Shown here piece after piece: positions 8,279 to 14,870 of a stretch of 18,100 bases of DNA. The notes beneath the pieces were generated by a model. The model was not told the origin of the DNA. It was given only the letters and a program-made list of their open reading frames with translations, and ran no database searches. How positions within the stretch are numbered: the stretch's first letter is position 1; each line of letters starts with the position of its first letter. The DNA comes from an uncultured Clostridia bacterium (GTDB lineage Bacteria; Bacillota; Clostridia; Christensenellales; Aristaeellaceae), in contig CAMJXZ010000021.1 of NCBI GenBank assembly GCA_946409855.1, positions 1 to 18,100 of the forward strand, given 5' to 3'. The position numbers were made by a program, and so were the translations under genes.

Positions 8279-9454
8279 TCACATAATGTGTTCCGCGATG
8301 CAATCGACTGTTGCCTGCGCGGCATGTCCGTAAAAATCAAGGTATTTTTTTCTGAAAGCAGTCGTTCTGGTTTTTTCATCAGTAACATTCATGTTCTTCA
8401 AATGACAGATCAGGGCATCTTCTTCGGCAGCGCCGTTCAGATAGTCCCTGATATCAAAATACATGCCGCGCTTCTGTTGATATTGATTGAAATCATATGT
8501 GAAGTGAAGCATTACTTTATCCATAATGGAATAGTCAAAGAAAATACTGGAATAATCAGAAATAAGCACATCCGAAACAATCATCAGATCGTTTAGAGAC
8601 GGATAATCCGTCATGTTTTTCAGAAATTCATTTTCAGTGATATCCATGACCTTGGATACCTCATAATGCGCCCGGAAGAGAAGAACATACTGATCTCCCA
8701 GTTCTTTCTCCCATTTATACAGATTCATTGGCGGTGCAAGTACTACGCCAAGACTGTCGTCTTTCTCAAATTCACGGAAGGTCGGACAGTACAGAAGCAC
8801 CTTCTTTCCTTCCGGAATATTCAGCTTCTTTTTCAGGCTGCGCCGGTATTCCTCGGTATAGGCGGTCAGTTCATCGTTTCTAGGAAGACCGACTTCAAGA
8901 AAGTGATCTCTGGGAATGCCGAAGCATTTGGAAAAGATATCCGCCTCAAAATAGCTTTGCGTGTTCATGACATCGACCATGTTTTTCCCTTTTTTCCCGA
9001 AGGACTGATTGCCCGCTGCAATATCTTTGCCCATCTTTTTGATGGGGGAGCCGTGCCATGTGTTAAGATAAAACGTGTTCTTCCCTTTAAAATGAAGACC
9101 ACGCTCAACGGAGGAATTGGTGACCCACACGCGGGCGGCCAGAGCGGTTTTGAAATAGGTCAGCCCGTCCGTCCGGATTTTTTCCGCTCCATCTATATTA
9201 TATTTTTCCGGTTGATGGAACGCCCAGACAAAACGGTATTCTTTAAAACGTGCATCTTTTTTCATCGCTTCAAAGATGGCTCTCGGGCTGTCGTCGTATT
9301 TGCGGCCCGCGAAAGAATTAAACAGGATCAACCGGTCATCCGGCCGGATAAAAAGCTTGAGAATCCAGATGAAAAAGCTGGCCAGGTAATAATAGACCGA
9401 GTAAGCCGCTTTATTGTATTTCAGGAAATAAACAAGCTTCTGCTTCAACTTCAT
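8279..9454 (-). CDS. CDP-glycerol (alditol) phosphotransferase, TagB/TagF type
   Basis: Predicted 391-residue member of the same family as 3215-4345, closer to consensus. Residues about 17-37 form a hydrophobic segment that may associate with the membrane. Motifs: FNSFAGRKYDDSPRAI (45-60), WHGSPIKKMGKD (catalytic-type H134), GLPRND (189-194), YCPTFREF (222-229), RAHYEV (H263) and LISDYSSIFFDYSI (297-310). It would transfer an alditol phosphate from CDP-alditol to a glycan acceptor. Base composition is clearly more AT-rich than its neighbours, which suggests a different origin. Its ATG overlaps the stop of the upstream PglA-like gene by four bases (ATGA), and the fusion enzyme that probably makes its donor starts 14 bases downstream, so the two are likely to work together. 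Confidence 0.92.
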   Translation of the reverse strand: MKLKQKLVYFLKYNKAAYSVYYYLASFFIWILKLFIRPDDRLILFNSFAGRKYDDSPRAIFEAMKKDARFKEYRFVWAFHQPEKYNIDGAEKIRTDGLTYFKTALAARVWVTNSSVERGLHFKGKNTFYLNTWHGSPIKKMGKDIAAGNQSFGKKGKNMVDVMNTQSYFEADIFSKCFGIPRDHFLEVGLPRNDELTAYTEEYRRSLKKKLNIPEGKKVLLYCPTFREFEKDDSLGVVLAPPMNLYKWEKELGDQYVLLFRAHYEVSKVMDITENEFLKNMTDYPSLNDLMIVSDVLISDYSSIFFDYSIMDKVMLHFTYDFNQYQQKRGMYFDIRDYLNGAAEEDALICHLKNMNVTDEKTRTTAFRKKYLDFYGHAAQATVDCIAEHIM

Positions 9455-10542
9455 TCCACCCCGTACAAATGCTTGATCGTTTCGGCGACCACTTTCTTTT
9501 TATCAAATACTTCTTCCATGTGGGAGCGTCCGGCCAGCCCCATTTGCTCCCGTTTGTCATGAGCCAGAGAAAGAAATGCTTTCATTTTTTCATACAGATC
9601 GTCCGCGTCCTTCGGGCGGCAGAGGTAGCCGCTGACGCCGTCGATCACGGCTTCCCTGCAGCCGGGAATGTCGCTGGTGATGACCGGGCGGCCGGTGGCG
9701 GCGGATTCCAGGTTGGTGTTGGCCATTCCCTCATGATAGCTGGGCAGGACAAAACAGTGGCTCTGCGCGATAAAGGGCCGGACGTCGGACTGGTAGCCGT
9801 GGAAGCGCAGCCAGCCTTCCTGTTCGCAGCTGCGGATGATTTCCTCGTATTTTTCCTCGAAGGTGCCGAGCACGTCCAGCGAGCAGGGCTGGTTTTCCGC
9901 CTGGAGCCGGCGCATGGCCGCGAAGAGTTCATCAATGCCCTTCTCCTTCATGACGCGGCCTACGAACAGGAAACGGATGCCGCCTTCATCGCCGGGATAG
10001 GGCGCCGGGGCAAAATGTTCCAGATTGACGACCGCTCCGTTCAGCAGAACCCCCTGGTCTTCCCGGATGATCTTTTCCCGGATGAACAGGTTCATATTCT
10101 CGGAGTTTTCAAAGAACACGCATTTTGCCCGCTTCATGGCGACCCGGTTCATCACGACGGCGGCGTTCCGGAGCGGGCCGCCGCTTTCAAAGGCTGTGCC
10201 CAGACCGGTTACATTGCAGGCGTAGGGGATTTTGAGCTTGCCGCAGGCATAACCGCCGTAAATGTTCGGCTTGATGGTGTAGGTGACGGCCAGGTCCGGC
10301 TTTTCCTGCTTAAGCAGGCTTACGTATTGCCTGTACAGCTGCAAATCATCCAGCGGGTTCAGGCCGCGCCGGTTCATCTCCGTGTGGATCAGGCGAATGC
10401 CCAGGGCCTGCAGCTGCTCTGTCCGCTGCTCCATCGGGGTCAGCGCCACGAGCTCATGGCCGTCCCCGATCATCCGGAGGATCAGATCCCTGCGGAAATT
10501 GTACAGCCCGCTGGAGCTGTTGATGATCATCGCGATTTTCAT
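9451..10542 (-). CDS. PglA/CapM-like GT4 glycosyltransferase
   Basis: Predicted 363-residue GT4 enzyme of the PglA/CapM-like branch. Features: IINSSSGLYNFRRDL (6-20), TYTIKPNIYGGYA (87-99), CNVTGLGTAFE (109-119), donor motif GRVMKEKG (R196, K201) and EX7E in HEGMANTNLESA (E271, E279). The Campylobacter relative PglA adds GalNAc to bacillosamine-diphospho-undecaprenol, the step right after PglC. A PglC-like gene lies in the same operon, so this enzyme probably adds the second sugar; the sugar itself is not known. An AGGAA site at seven bases precedes the start, 10 bases after the ATP-grasp stop. It is clearly distinct from the other three GT4 paralogues of the operon. Confidence 0.92.
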   Translation of the reverse strand: MKIAMIINSSSGLYNFRRDLILRMIGDGHELVALTPMEQRTEQLQALGIRLIHTEMNRRGLNPLDDLQLYRQYVSLLKQEKPDLAVTYTIKPNIYGGYACGKLKIPYACNVTGLGTAFESGGPLRNAAVVMNRVAMKRAKCVFFENSENMNLFIREKIIREDQGVLLNGAVVNLEHFAPAPYPGDEGGIRFLFVGRVMKEKGIDELFAAMRRLQAENQPCSLDVLGTFEEKYEEIIRSCEQEGWLRFHGYQSDVRPFIAQSHCFVLPSYHEGMANTNLESAATGRPVITSDIPGCREAVIDGVSGYLCRPKDADDLYEKMKAFLSLAHDKREQMGLAGRSHMEEVFDKKKVVAETIKHLYGVE

Positions 10543-10552
10543 GCGCGGTTCC

Positions 10553-11515
10553 TCACATCTTCAGGACTTTGACATCATTGTACTTCATCATATAGATGCC
10601 GTCTTCATAGGCGCCGATGTTTTTGGGGTTGGGCTTTCCGTTCAGGTTGTTCAGGATCAGCTTCATGTGATCGCAGCCGGATTCGTAGGCGTGGGGATAG
10701 CCGCCGCCGAAGCGGGGGTTGACCTCGCTGATATAGTATTCGCCGCCGATTTCGAAGATATCGATATCGATCTGGCCGCGGTAGCCGGATTCCAGCACAA
10801 ACTTTTCGATCAGCGCGAACAGACCGGGGTCCTTGAAACTGACGGCCTTATCCGTTTCCCCGGCGCGCATTTTGAGCTTTTTCTTGGTGAAGATGGAGAC
10901 GACTTCGCCGGAGATCATATCGATATAGACGTCGGCGCCGATCTCCTGCCCGTCCAGAAATTCCTGAATCATCAGGTCGTCCCGGTGGGCGAAAAGAAGG
11001 TCGATCGTTTCCCGGTCGGAAACCTTCTGGATGCTGATGGAAGCGGAGCCGCGGTAGGGCTTGACAAACACGGGGTAGGTGATTTCCCCGGCTTCCACGG
11101 CCCGGAAGAACGCTTTCTTGTCCATAAAGGAGCGGGCGCAGCGGTACCCGTGTTCGTCCAGCCAGCGGTACATCTGCATCTTGTCCAGCGAACGCTCGCA
11201 CAGCTCATAGGAGCTGCCGATGACCGCGGTGCCGACGGCGCGGAAGCGCTCCCCGTTTTCGGCCAGCAGGCTCAGTTCCGGATCGATCAGGCTGAGCACG
11301 CCGGCGATCTTTTCCCTTTGGCACAGATCCAGCAGGACGTCGATATAGCCCGGCTCGGTGATCCGGGGCAGGATATAATACTTGTCCGCGTCGTAGAGCG
11401 CCGGGCCCAAAGGGCTGGCGTCCGCGGCGATGATGCTGCCGGCGCCTTCAAACGCCTTTTTGAAGTACTGGACGATTTTGTTTCTGGTGCCGGCGGCAAG
11501 AATCAGTATGTTCAT
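10553..11515 (-). CDS. ATP-grasp carboxylate-amine ligase-like protein
   Basis: Predicted 320-residue ATP-grasp enzyme resembling carbamoyl-phosphate-synthase-like ligases. It has a short pre-ATP-grasp domain (MNILILAAGTRNKIVQYF), a nucleotide-binding lysine in VFVKPYRGSASIS (K152), QEFLDGQEIGADVYID (184-199), and the metal-binding EVNPRFGGG (E264, N266) after GQIDIDIFEIGGEYYIS. Members usually couple a carboxylic acid to an amine using ATP. Here, beside an aminotransferase, a hydroxyacid dehydrogenase and amino-sugar genes, attachment of an amino or hydroxy acid to an amino sugar is a reasonable guess. The start overlaps the GNAT stop by four bases, and GAGGAG lies just upstream. The gene is GC-rich. 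The substrate cannot be read from sequence. Confidence 0.88.
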   Translation of the reverse strand: MNILILAAGTRNKIVQYFKKAFEGAGSIIAADASPLGPALYDADKYYILPRITEPGYIDVLLDLCQREKIAGVLSLIDPELSLLAENGERFRAVGTAVIGSSYELCERSLDKMQMYRWLDEHGYRCARSFMDKKAFFRAVEAGEITYPVFVKPYRGSASISIQKVSDRETIDLLFAHRDDLMIQEFLDGQEIGADVYIDMISGEVVSIFTKKKLKMRAGETDKAVSFKDPGLFALIEKFVLESGYRGQIDIDIFEIGGEYYISEVNPRFGGGYPHAYESGCDHMKLILNNLNGKPNPKNIGAYEDGIYMMKYNDVKVLKM

Positions 11516-12042
11516 ACCCGCTCCTCAAATTCGGTTTTTAATATACTGTGCACATAGAGATCCTGCTGCTGCCCGCGGCAGTAAACCTGCTGGCGGAGGA
11601 TGCCGTCCAGCCGGAACCCGTTTCTTTCGTAGACATGCCGACCGCGCTCATTGGCCGGCAGCGTGTAAAGATAGATTTTCTTGAGTTCCAATTCCGAGAA
11701 ACCGTACTGGAGCACCAGCGGAATCACTTCATCAGGCAGCCTTCTGCCCCTGTATTTTCTGTTCCCGATGGTGATGTAAAGCTGGGCATGGTGGTTAATC
11801 CGGTCGATGTTCAGCAGGCCCGTCATCCCGATCAGCTCATCTGTATCCCGGTCCACGATGCTGAAATGCAGCTTAGCGCTGTCGAAGAGGACGTTGTTGT
11901 ACCATTTCAGAGTTTTTTCGTAGGAAGTGGGCCAATCAAACAGAAGCGTCTGGATGTTCTCCTCGTCGTTGATCCATTCGACGCGGTCTTTCAAATCTGC
12001 CTGACTGAGAAGACGCAGATAAATGGTTTTCCCTTTCAGCAT
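11512..12042 (-). CDS. GNAT-family N-acetyltransferase
   Basis: Predicted 176-residue acetyltransferase of the RimL/PseH-like GNAT type. It begins LKGKTIYLRLLSQADL, the usual N-terminal strand, then EWINDEENIQ, the core strand LIGMTGLLNID (70-80), and the conserved end ANERGRHVYERNGF (130-143). The acetyl-CoA loop, usually RGKGYG, reads RGRRLP (98-103), so two conserved glycines are missing. In this setting it may acetylate, or otherwise acylate, the 4-amino group made by the DegT enzyme, a job done by PseH in pseudaminic acid synthesis. The ATG at 12040-12042 has AAGGAG upstream; the reading frame upstream to 12261 lies antiphase inside the next gene and is not used. Confidence 0.88.
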   Translation of the reverse strand: MLKGKTIYLRLLSQADLKDRVEWINDEENIQTLLFDWPTSYEKTLKWYNNVLFDSAKLHFSIVDRDTDELIGMTGLLNIDRINHHAQLYITIGNRKYRGRRLPDEVIPLVLQYGFSELELKKIYLYTLPANERGRHVYERNGFRLDGILRQQVYCRGQQQDLYVHSILKTEFEERV

Positions 12043-12053
12043 GGACGTTCTCC

Positions 12054-13049
12054 TTAAAACCCTTTGCGGGTATCGACAATGCCGGTGAGTTTTTCTCCTT
12101 CCGCCAGGGCGATGATATTCGCGATGGCGCCGTCCAGATGGGGGAGACTGCCTTCGACAAAACCTGCGCGGTGCGGGGACATAAGCACGTTGTCCATTTC
12201 CCAGAACGGATGCTTTGCGGACGGATAGCTCTGACTCTCTCCGCGTTTGGGTGCGTTCCACCAGACATCCGCACCGAAGGCGCCGAGCTTACCGCTTTCA
12301 AGCGCGTTCCATGCGGCGTCCTCGCTGACAACAGCCGCGCGGGACATGTTGACAAAAACCGCACCGTCTTTCATGGCGGAAAACATGCTGTCATCCATCA
12401 GGCCGCGGGTGGTATCGGTCAGCGGCAGCGTGCACAGAACGACATCAGCTTCAGAGAGGGCTTCTTTTACCCGGTTGTTTGGATACACCCTGGCGGTTCC
12501 GTCTGTCTTAGCGTAATCATCCACGGCGATGACCCGGGCACCGAAAGCGGCAGCCAGCCTGCCGATTCTTGAACCGATGCTGCCGTAGCCCAGCACGCAG
12601 ACCGTCTGTTTGTTCAGCATCCTGGATTTGAGATCAAGCGGCTGCTGGTCCCGGTTCCAGTTGCCTGCCCGCATCTTCCGGTCATGATAGGAAGCTTTTT
12701 TCAGCAGGTCCAGCATGATGGTTATGCCAAGCTCGGCCACGGAATCGGCGTTGCTGTGCGTGTTGCACACGGGTACATCAATGTTCTGCACGGCGGTAAA
12801 ATCAAAAGTGTCCATCCCGGTCCACGGCACCTGGATGAGCTTGAGATTGCCGGCTGTCTGGATGATCCTGCGGGTGACATAAGGCCCCAGCAGCACGTCA
12901 GCGCCTTCCGCAACGTCACAAATGCCCTGCTCGGTGAATTCGGCAGGAATGACGAATTCATATCTGCCTTTGATTTTTTTGTCCAGGCCATTGGTAATAT
13001 AAAGGATATCACCCGGTACCATGCTTCTCGTCAGAACGATCTTCATCAT
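12054..13049 (-). CDS. D-2-hydroxyacid dehydrogenase family protein
   Basis: Predicted 331-residue NAD(P)-dependent oxidoreductase of the D-isomer 2-hydroxyacid dehydrogenase family, interconverting a 2-oxoacid and a D-2-hydroxyacid. The central Rossmann motif is CVLGYGSIGSRIG (G154, G156, G159); the acidic residue after it (VDDYA, D177) favours NAD over NADP. Catalytic arginine is R237 (NMSRAAV) and histidine is H293 (MSPHRAG). The usual catalytic glutamate of the DVFxxEP segment appears as alanine in DVWWNAP (261-267). The start at 13047-13049 is chosen because GGAG lies nine bases upstream, while the longer start at 13064 has only a weak site; it follows the aminotransferase stop by four bases. 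A SerA-like or acyl-donor-forming role in the cluster is possible. Confidence 0.9.
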   Translation of the reverse strand: MMKIVLTRSMVPGDILYITNGLDKKIKGRYEFVIPAEFTEQGICDVAEGADVLLGPYVTRRIIQTAGNLKLIQVPWTGMDTFDFTAVQNIDVPVCNTHSNADSVAELGITIMLDLLKKASYHDRKMRAGNWNRDQQPLDLKSRMLNKQTVCVLGYGSIGSRIGRLAAAFGARVIAVDDYAKTDGTARVYPNNRVKEALSEADVVLCTLPLTDTTRGLMDDSMFSAMKDGAVFVNMSRAAVVSEDAAWNALESGKLGAFGADVWWNAPKRGESQSYPSAKHPFWEMDNVLMSPHRAGFVEGSLPHLDGAIANIIALAEGEKLTGIVDTRKGF

Positions 13050-13053
13050 GCGC

Positions 13054-14211
13054 TCAAGCTCCATACCTGTAGTTGTTCAGCAGCCCCACGGCCCTCTGCA
13101 GTGTGTTCATGGGAACAGCGATCGAGAAACGGACGTGATCATCCCATTCCGGACCGAAAGCGATACCGGGGGTGGATGCGATCCCGGTTTTTTTCAGCAG
13201 GTCAGCGCAGAAAGTGTTGGAGTCAACGCCGACCGCGCTGATATCGACGAAGCAGAAGAAGCCGGCCTTGGGCCGGACAGCAGTTATATAAGGAAGCTTG
13301 TTCAGTTCCGAGTTGAAATAGCTGATTCTTTTTTCCAGTTCATCCACATAAGGCTGAATATGCACCGGCTCGTTTTTATAAATGGAGCATGCCCCGACCT
13401 GGACAAAGGTGCAGGTGTTGGTATTGATATGCTGCTGCAGCTTGTTCATCTTGGCGATCACGTCATGCGCGCCGATGGCATAACCAAGACGCCAGCCGGT
13501 CATGGCATGGGATTTGCTGTATCCGTTGCAGATGATCAGCCGGTCCCTGATCTCCGGGTAAAGGCCGAAGCTGGTGTGCCGGCAGGCTGAATAGACGAGT
13601 TTCTCATATACCTCGTCTGAAATGATATAGCTGTTGTATTCAGCGGCAAGCCGGACCACCAATTCCACTTCTTCCCTGCTCAGCACCATGCCGGTCGGAT
13701 TGTTCGGGGTGTTGATGAGGATGGCTTTGGTACGCGGGCTGAAGGCTCGCGCCAACTGATCCTGATCCAGCGTGAAATCCCTGTTCAGCGTGACGCTGAC
13801 AATTTTCGCGGTCGGTTCGGCGAGCTTTACCATGGCTGGGTAGGAAACGTAATAAGGAGAGATCAGGATGATTTCATCGTTCGGCTCCAGAATGGCAGCA
13901 AGGGAAAAATAGACGGCTGATTTGATGCCAGGCGTTACGATCACATCGTTCAAAGTGTAATCAGCCCCGTAGGACCGGCTGCAGTCTTCCGCAATCAGCT
14001 TCCTCAGTTCCGGCCAGCCTTGCGTCGCGGAATAATGAGTGAATCCGTTCTGGAGGGCTTGGATGGTGGCTTCCACTACATAATCCGGAGTTTTGAAATC
14101 AGGTTCGCCCAAGCCAAGGGAAATGATTTCCCGGCCCTGTGCACGCATTTCGCCGGCGGCCTGCGCGAATTTATAGGTCAAGGACTCGCCGACTTCCTTT
14201 TCAAAATGCAT
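13054..14211 (-). CDS. Class I/II PLP-dependent aminotransferase
   Basis: Predicted 385-residue fold-type I aminotransferase of the aspartate aminotransferase superfamily. Landmarks: SLGLGEPDFKTP (31-42), HYSATQGWPELR (59-70), NTPNNPTG (N171), SDEVYEKLVY with D199, the PLP-lysine K233 in YSKSHAMTGWRLGY, and the substrate-carboxylate arginine R361 in VRFSIAVP. It would move an amino group between an amino acid and a 2-oxoacid. Its stop lies four bases from the hydroxyacid dehydrogenase start, so the two may share an oxoacid substrate. GGAAGGAG lies upstream of the ATG, and the start overlaps the PglC-like stop by one base (TAATG). It is not a DegT-type sugar aminotransferase. Amino acid specificity is not predictable here. 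Confidence 0.92.
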   Translation of the reverse strand: MHFEKEVGESLTYKFAQAAGEMRAQGREIISLGLGEPDFKTPDYVVEATIQALQNGFTHYSATQGWPELRKLIAEDCSRSYGADYTLNDVIVTPGIKSAVYFSLAAILEPNDEIILISPYYVSYPAMVKLAEPTAKIVSVTLNRDFTLDQDQLARAFSPRTKAILINTPNNPTGMVLSREEVELVVRLAAEYNSYIISDEVYEKLVYSACRHTSFGLYPEIRDRLIICNGYSKSHAMTGWRLGYAIGAHDVIAKMNKLQQHINTNTCTFVQVGACSIYKNEPVHIQPYVDELEKRISYFNSELNKLPYITAVRPKAGFFCFVDISAVGVDSNTFCADLLKKTGIASTPGIAFGPEWDDHVRFSIAVPMNTLQRAVGLLNNYRYGA

Positions 14212-14846
14212 TATTTATTCTCCTTCCCGTTATCAATCTGCGATTTGGATTCGGGATAGATGTTTTTGCTGCCGAGTACCGCGGCGATTGTTTTTACAAT
14301 GATGCGCAGATCCAGGGAAATGCTGAATCGGTCAACGTATTCGTTGTCGATCACGATCCGCTCATCCCATGGCGCTGTCGTCCGGGTGCGGACCTGGGCG
14401 AGACCGGTAATGCCCGGACGCATTTCAAAACGCTTCTTTGCCCAGCCAGGATACCCATCATAGCCCTTGTAGGGGAAATAGGTAACCGGCGGCCTGGGAC
14501 CGACGATGCTCATGTCTCCCTTCAGCACGTTGATCAGCTGCGGGATTTCATCGAGGCTTGTTTTTCTCAGAATTCTGCCGATCCCGGTGATTCGGCTGTC
14601 ATTGGCGCCGTAGACGAACAGGCCGTCTCCCTTTTTTTCAGCCCCCATGACCATGGTCCTGAACTTAATGATCTGAAAGGTTTTGCCGCTTTTTCCGAGC
14701 CGGTCCTGCCGGAAAAATACGGTTCCCTGGCTGGTCAGTTTGATGATCAGAGCAATCAGGAGGAGAAAGGGGGAAAGGATGATCAGCCCGATCAGACTTC
14801 CGAGAAAATCTAAGCACCGTTTTACGGCAAGTTGAAATGTACGCAT
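14211..14846 (-). CDS. PglC-like phosphoglycosyl transferase (initiating)
   Basis: Predicted 211-residue monotopic bacterial sugar transferase, which starts the glycan by moving a sugar-1-phosphate from a UDP-sugar to undecaprenyl phosphate. It has the minimal PglC-type size: a re-entrant N-terminal hydrophobic helix (about 12-36) with Ser-Pro in the break (S25, P26), FRQDRLGKSGKTFQIIKFRTM (within 45-65), the catalytic Asp-Glu pair D99-E100 in TSLDEIPQLINVLKG, and GPRPP (116-120), then MRPGITGLAQV. There is no N-terminal WbaP-type four-helix extension. It sits next to a DegT aminotransferase, as in protein N-glycosylation and O-antigen clusters, so a UDP-4-amino or diacetamido sugar is a likely substrate. 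AAGGAT repeats precede the start. Confidence 0.94.
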   Translation of the reverse strand: MRTFQLAVKRCLDFLGSLIGLIILSPFLLLIALIIKLTSQGTVFFRQDRLGKSGKTFQIIKFRTMVMGAEKKGDGLFVYGANDSRITGIGRILRKTSLDEIPQLINVLKGDMSIVGPRPPVTYFPYKGYDGYPGWAKKRFEMRPGITGLAQVRTRTTAPWDERIVIDNEYVDRFSISLDLRIIVKTIAAVLGSKNIYPESKSQIDNGKENK

Positions 14847-14870
14847 ATCCTTGATCCTTTTTCCGCAGGT

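Noticed and set aside
9469..11557. Two plus-strand frames (9469-10572 and 10283-11557) of over 360 residues
   Set aside because: They lie opposite the PglA-like and ATP-grasp genes, which have complete catalytic motifs and good starts. The plus-strand frames have neither.
12043..12261. N-terminal extension of the GNAT frame
   Set aside because: It lies out of frame inside the hydroxyacid dehydrogenase gene, and the residues are arginine-rich noise; the ATG at 12040-12042 has AAGGAG.
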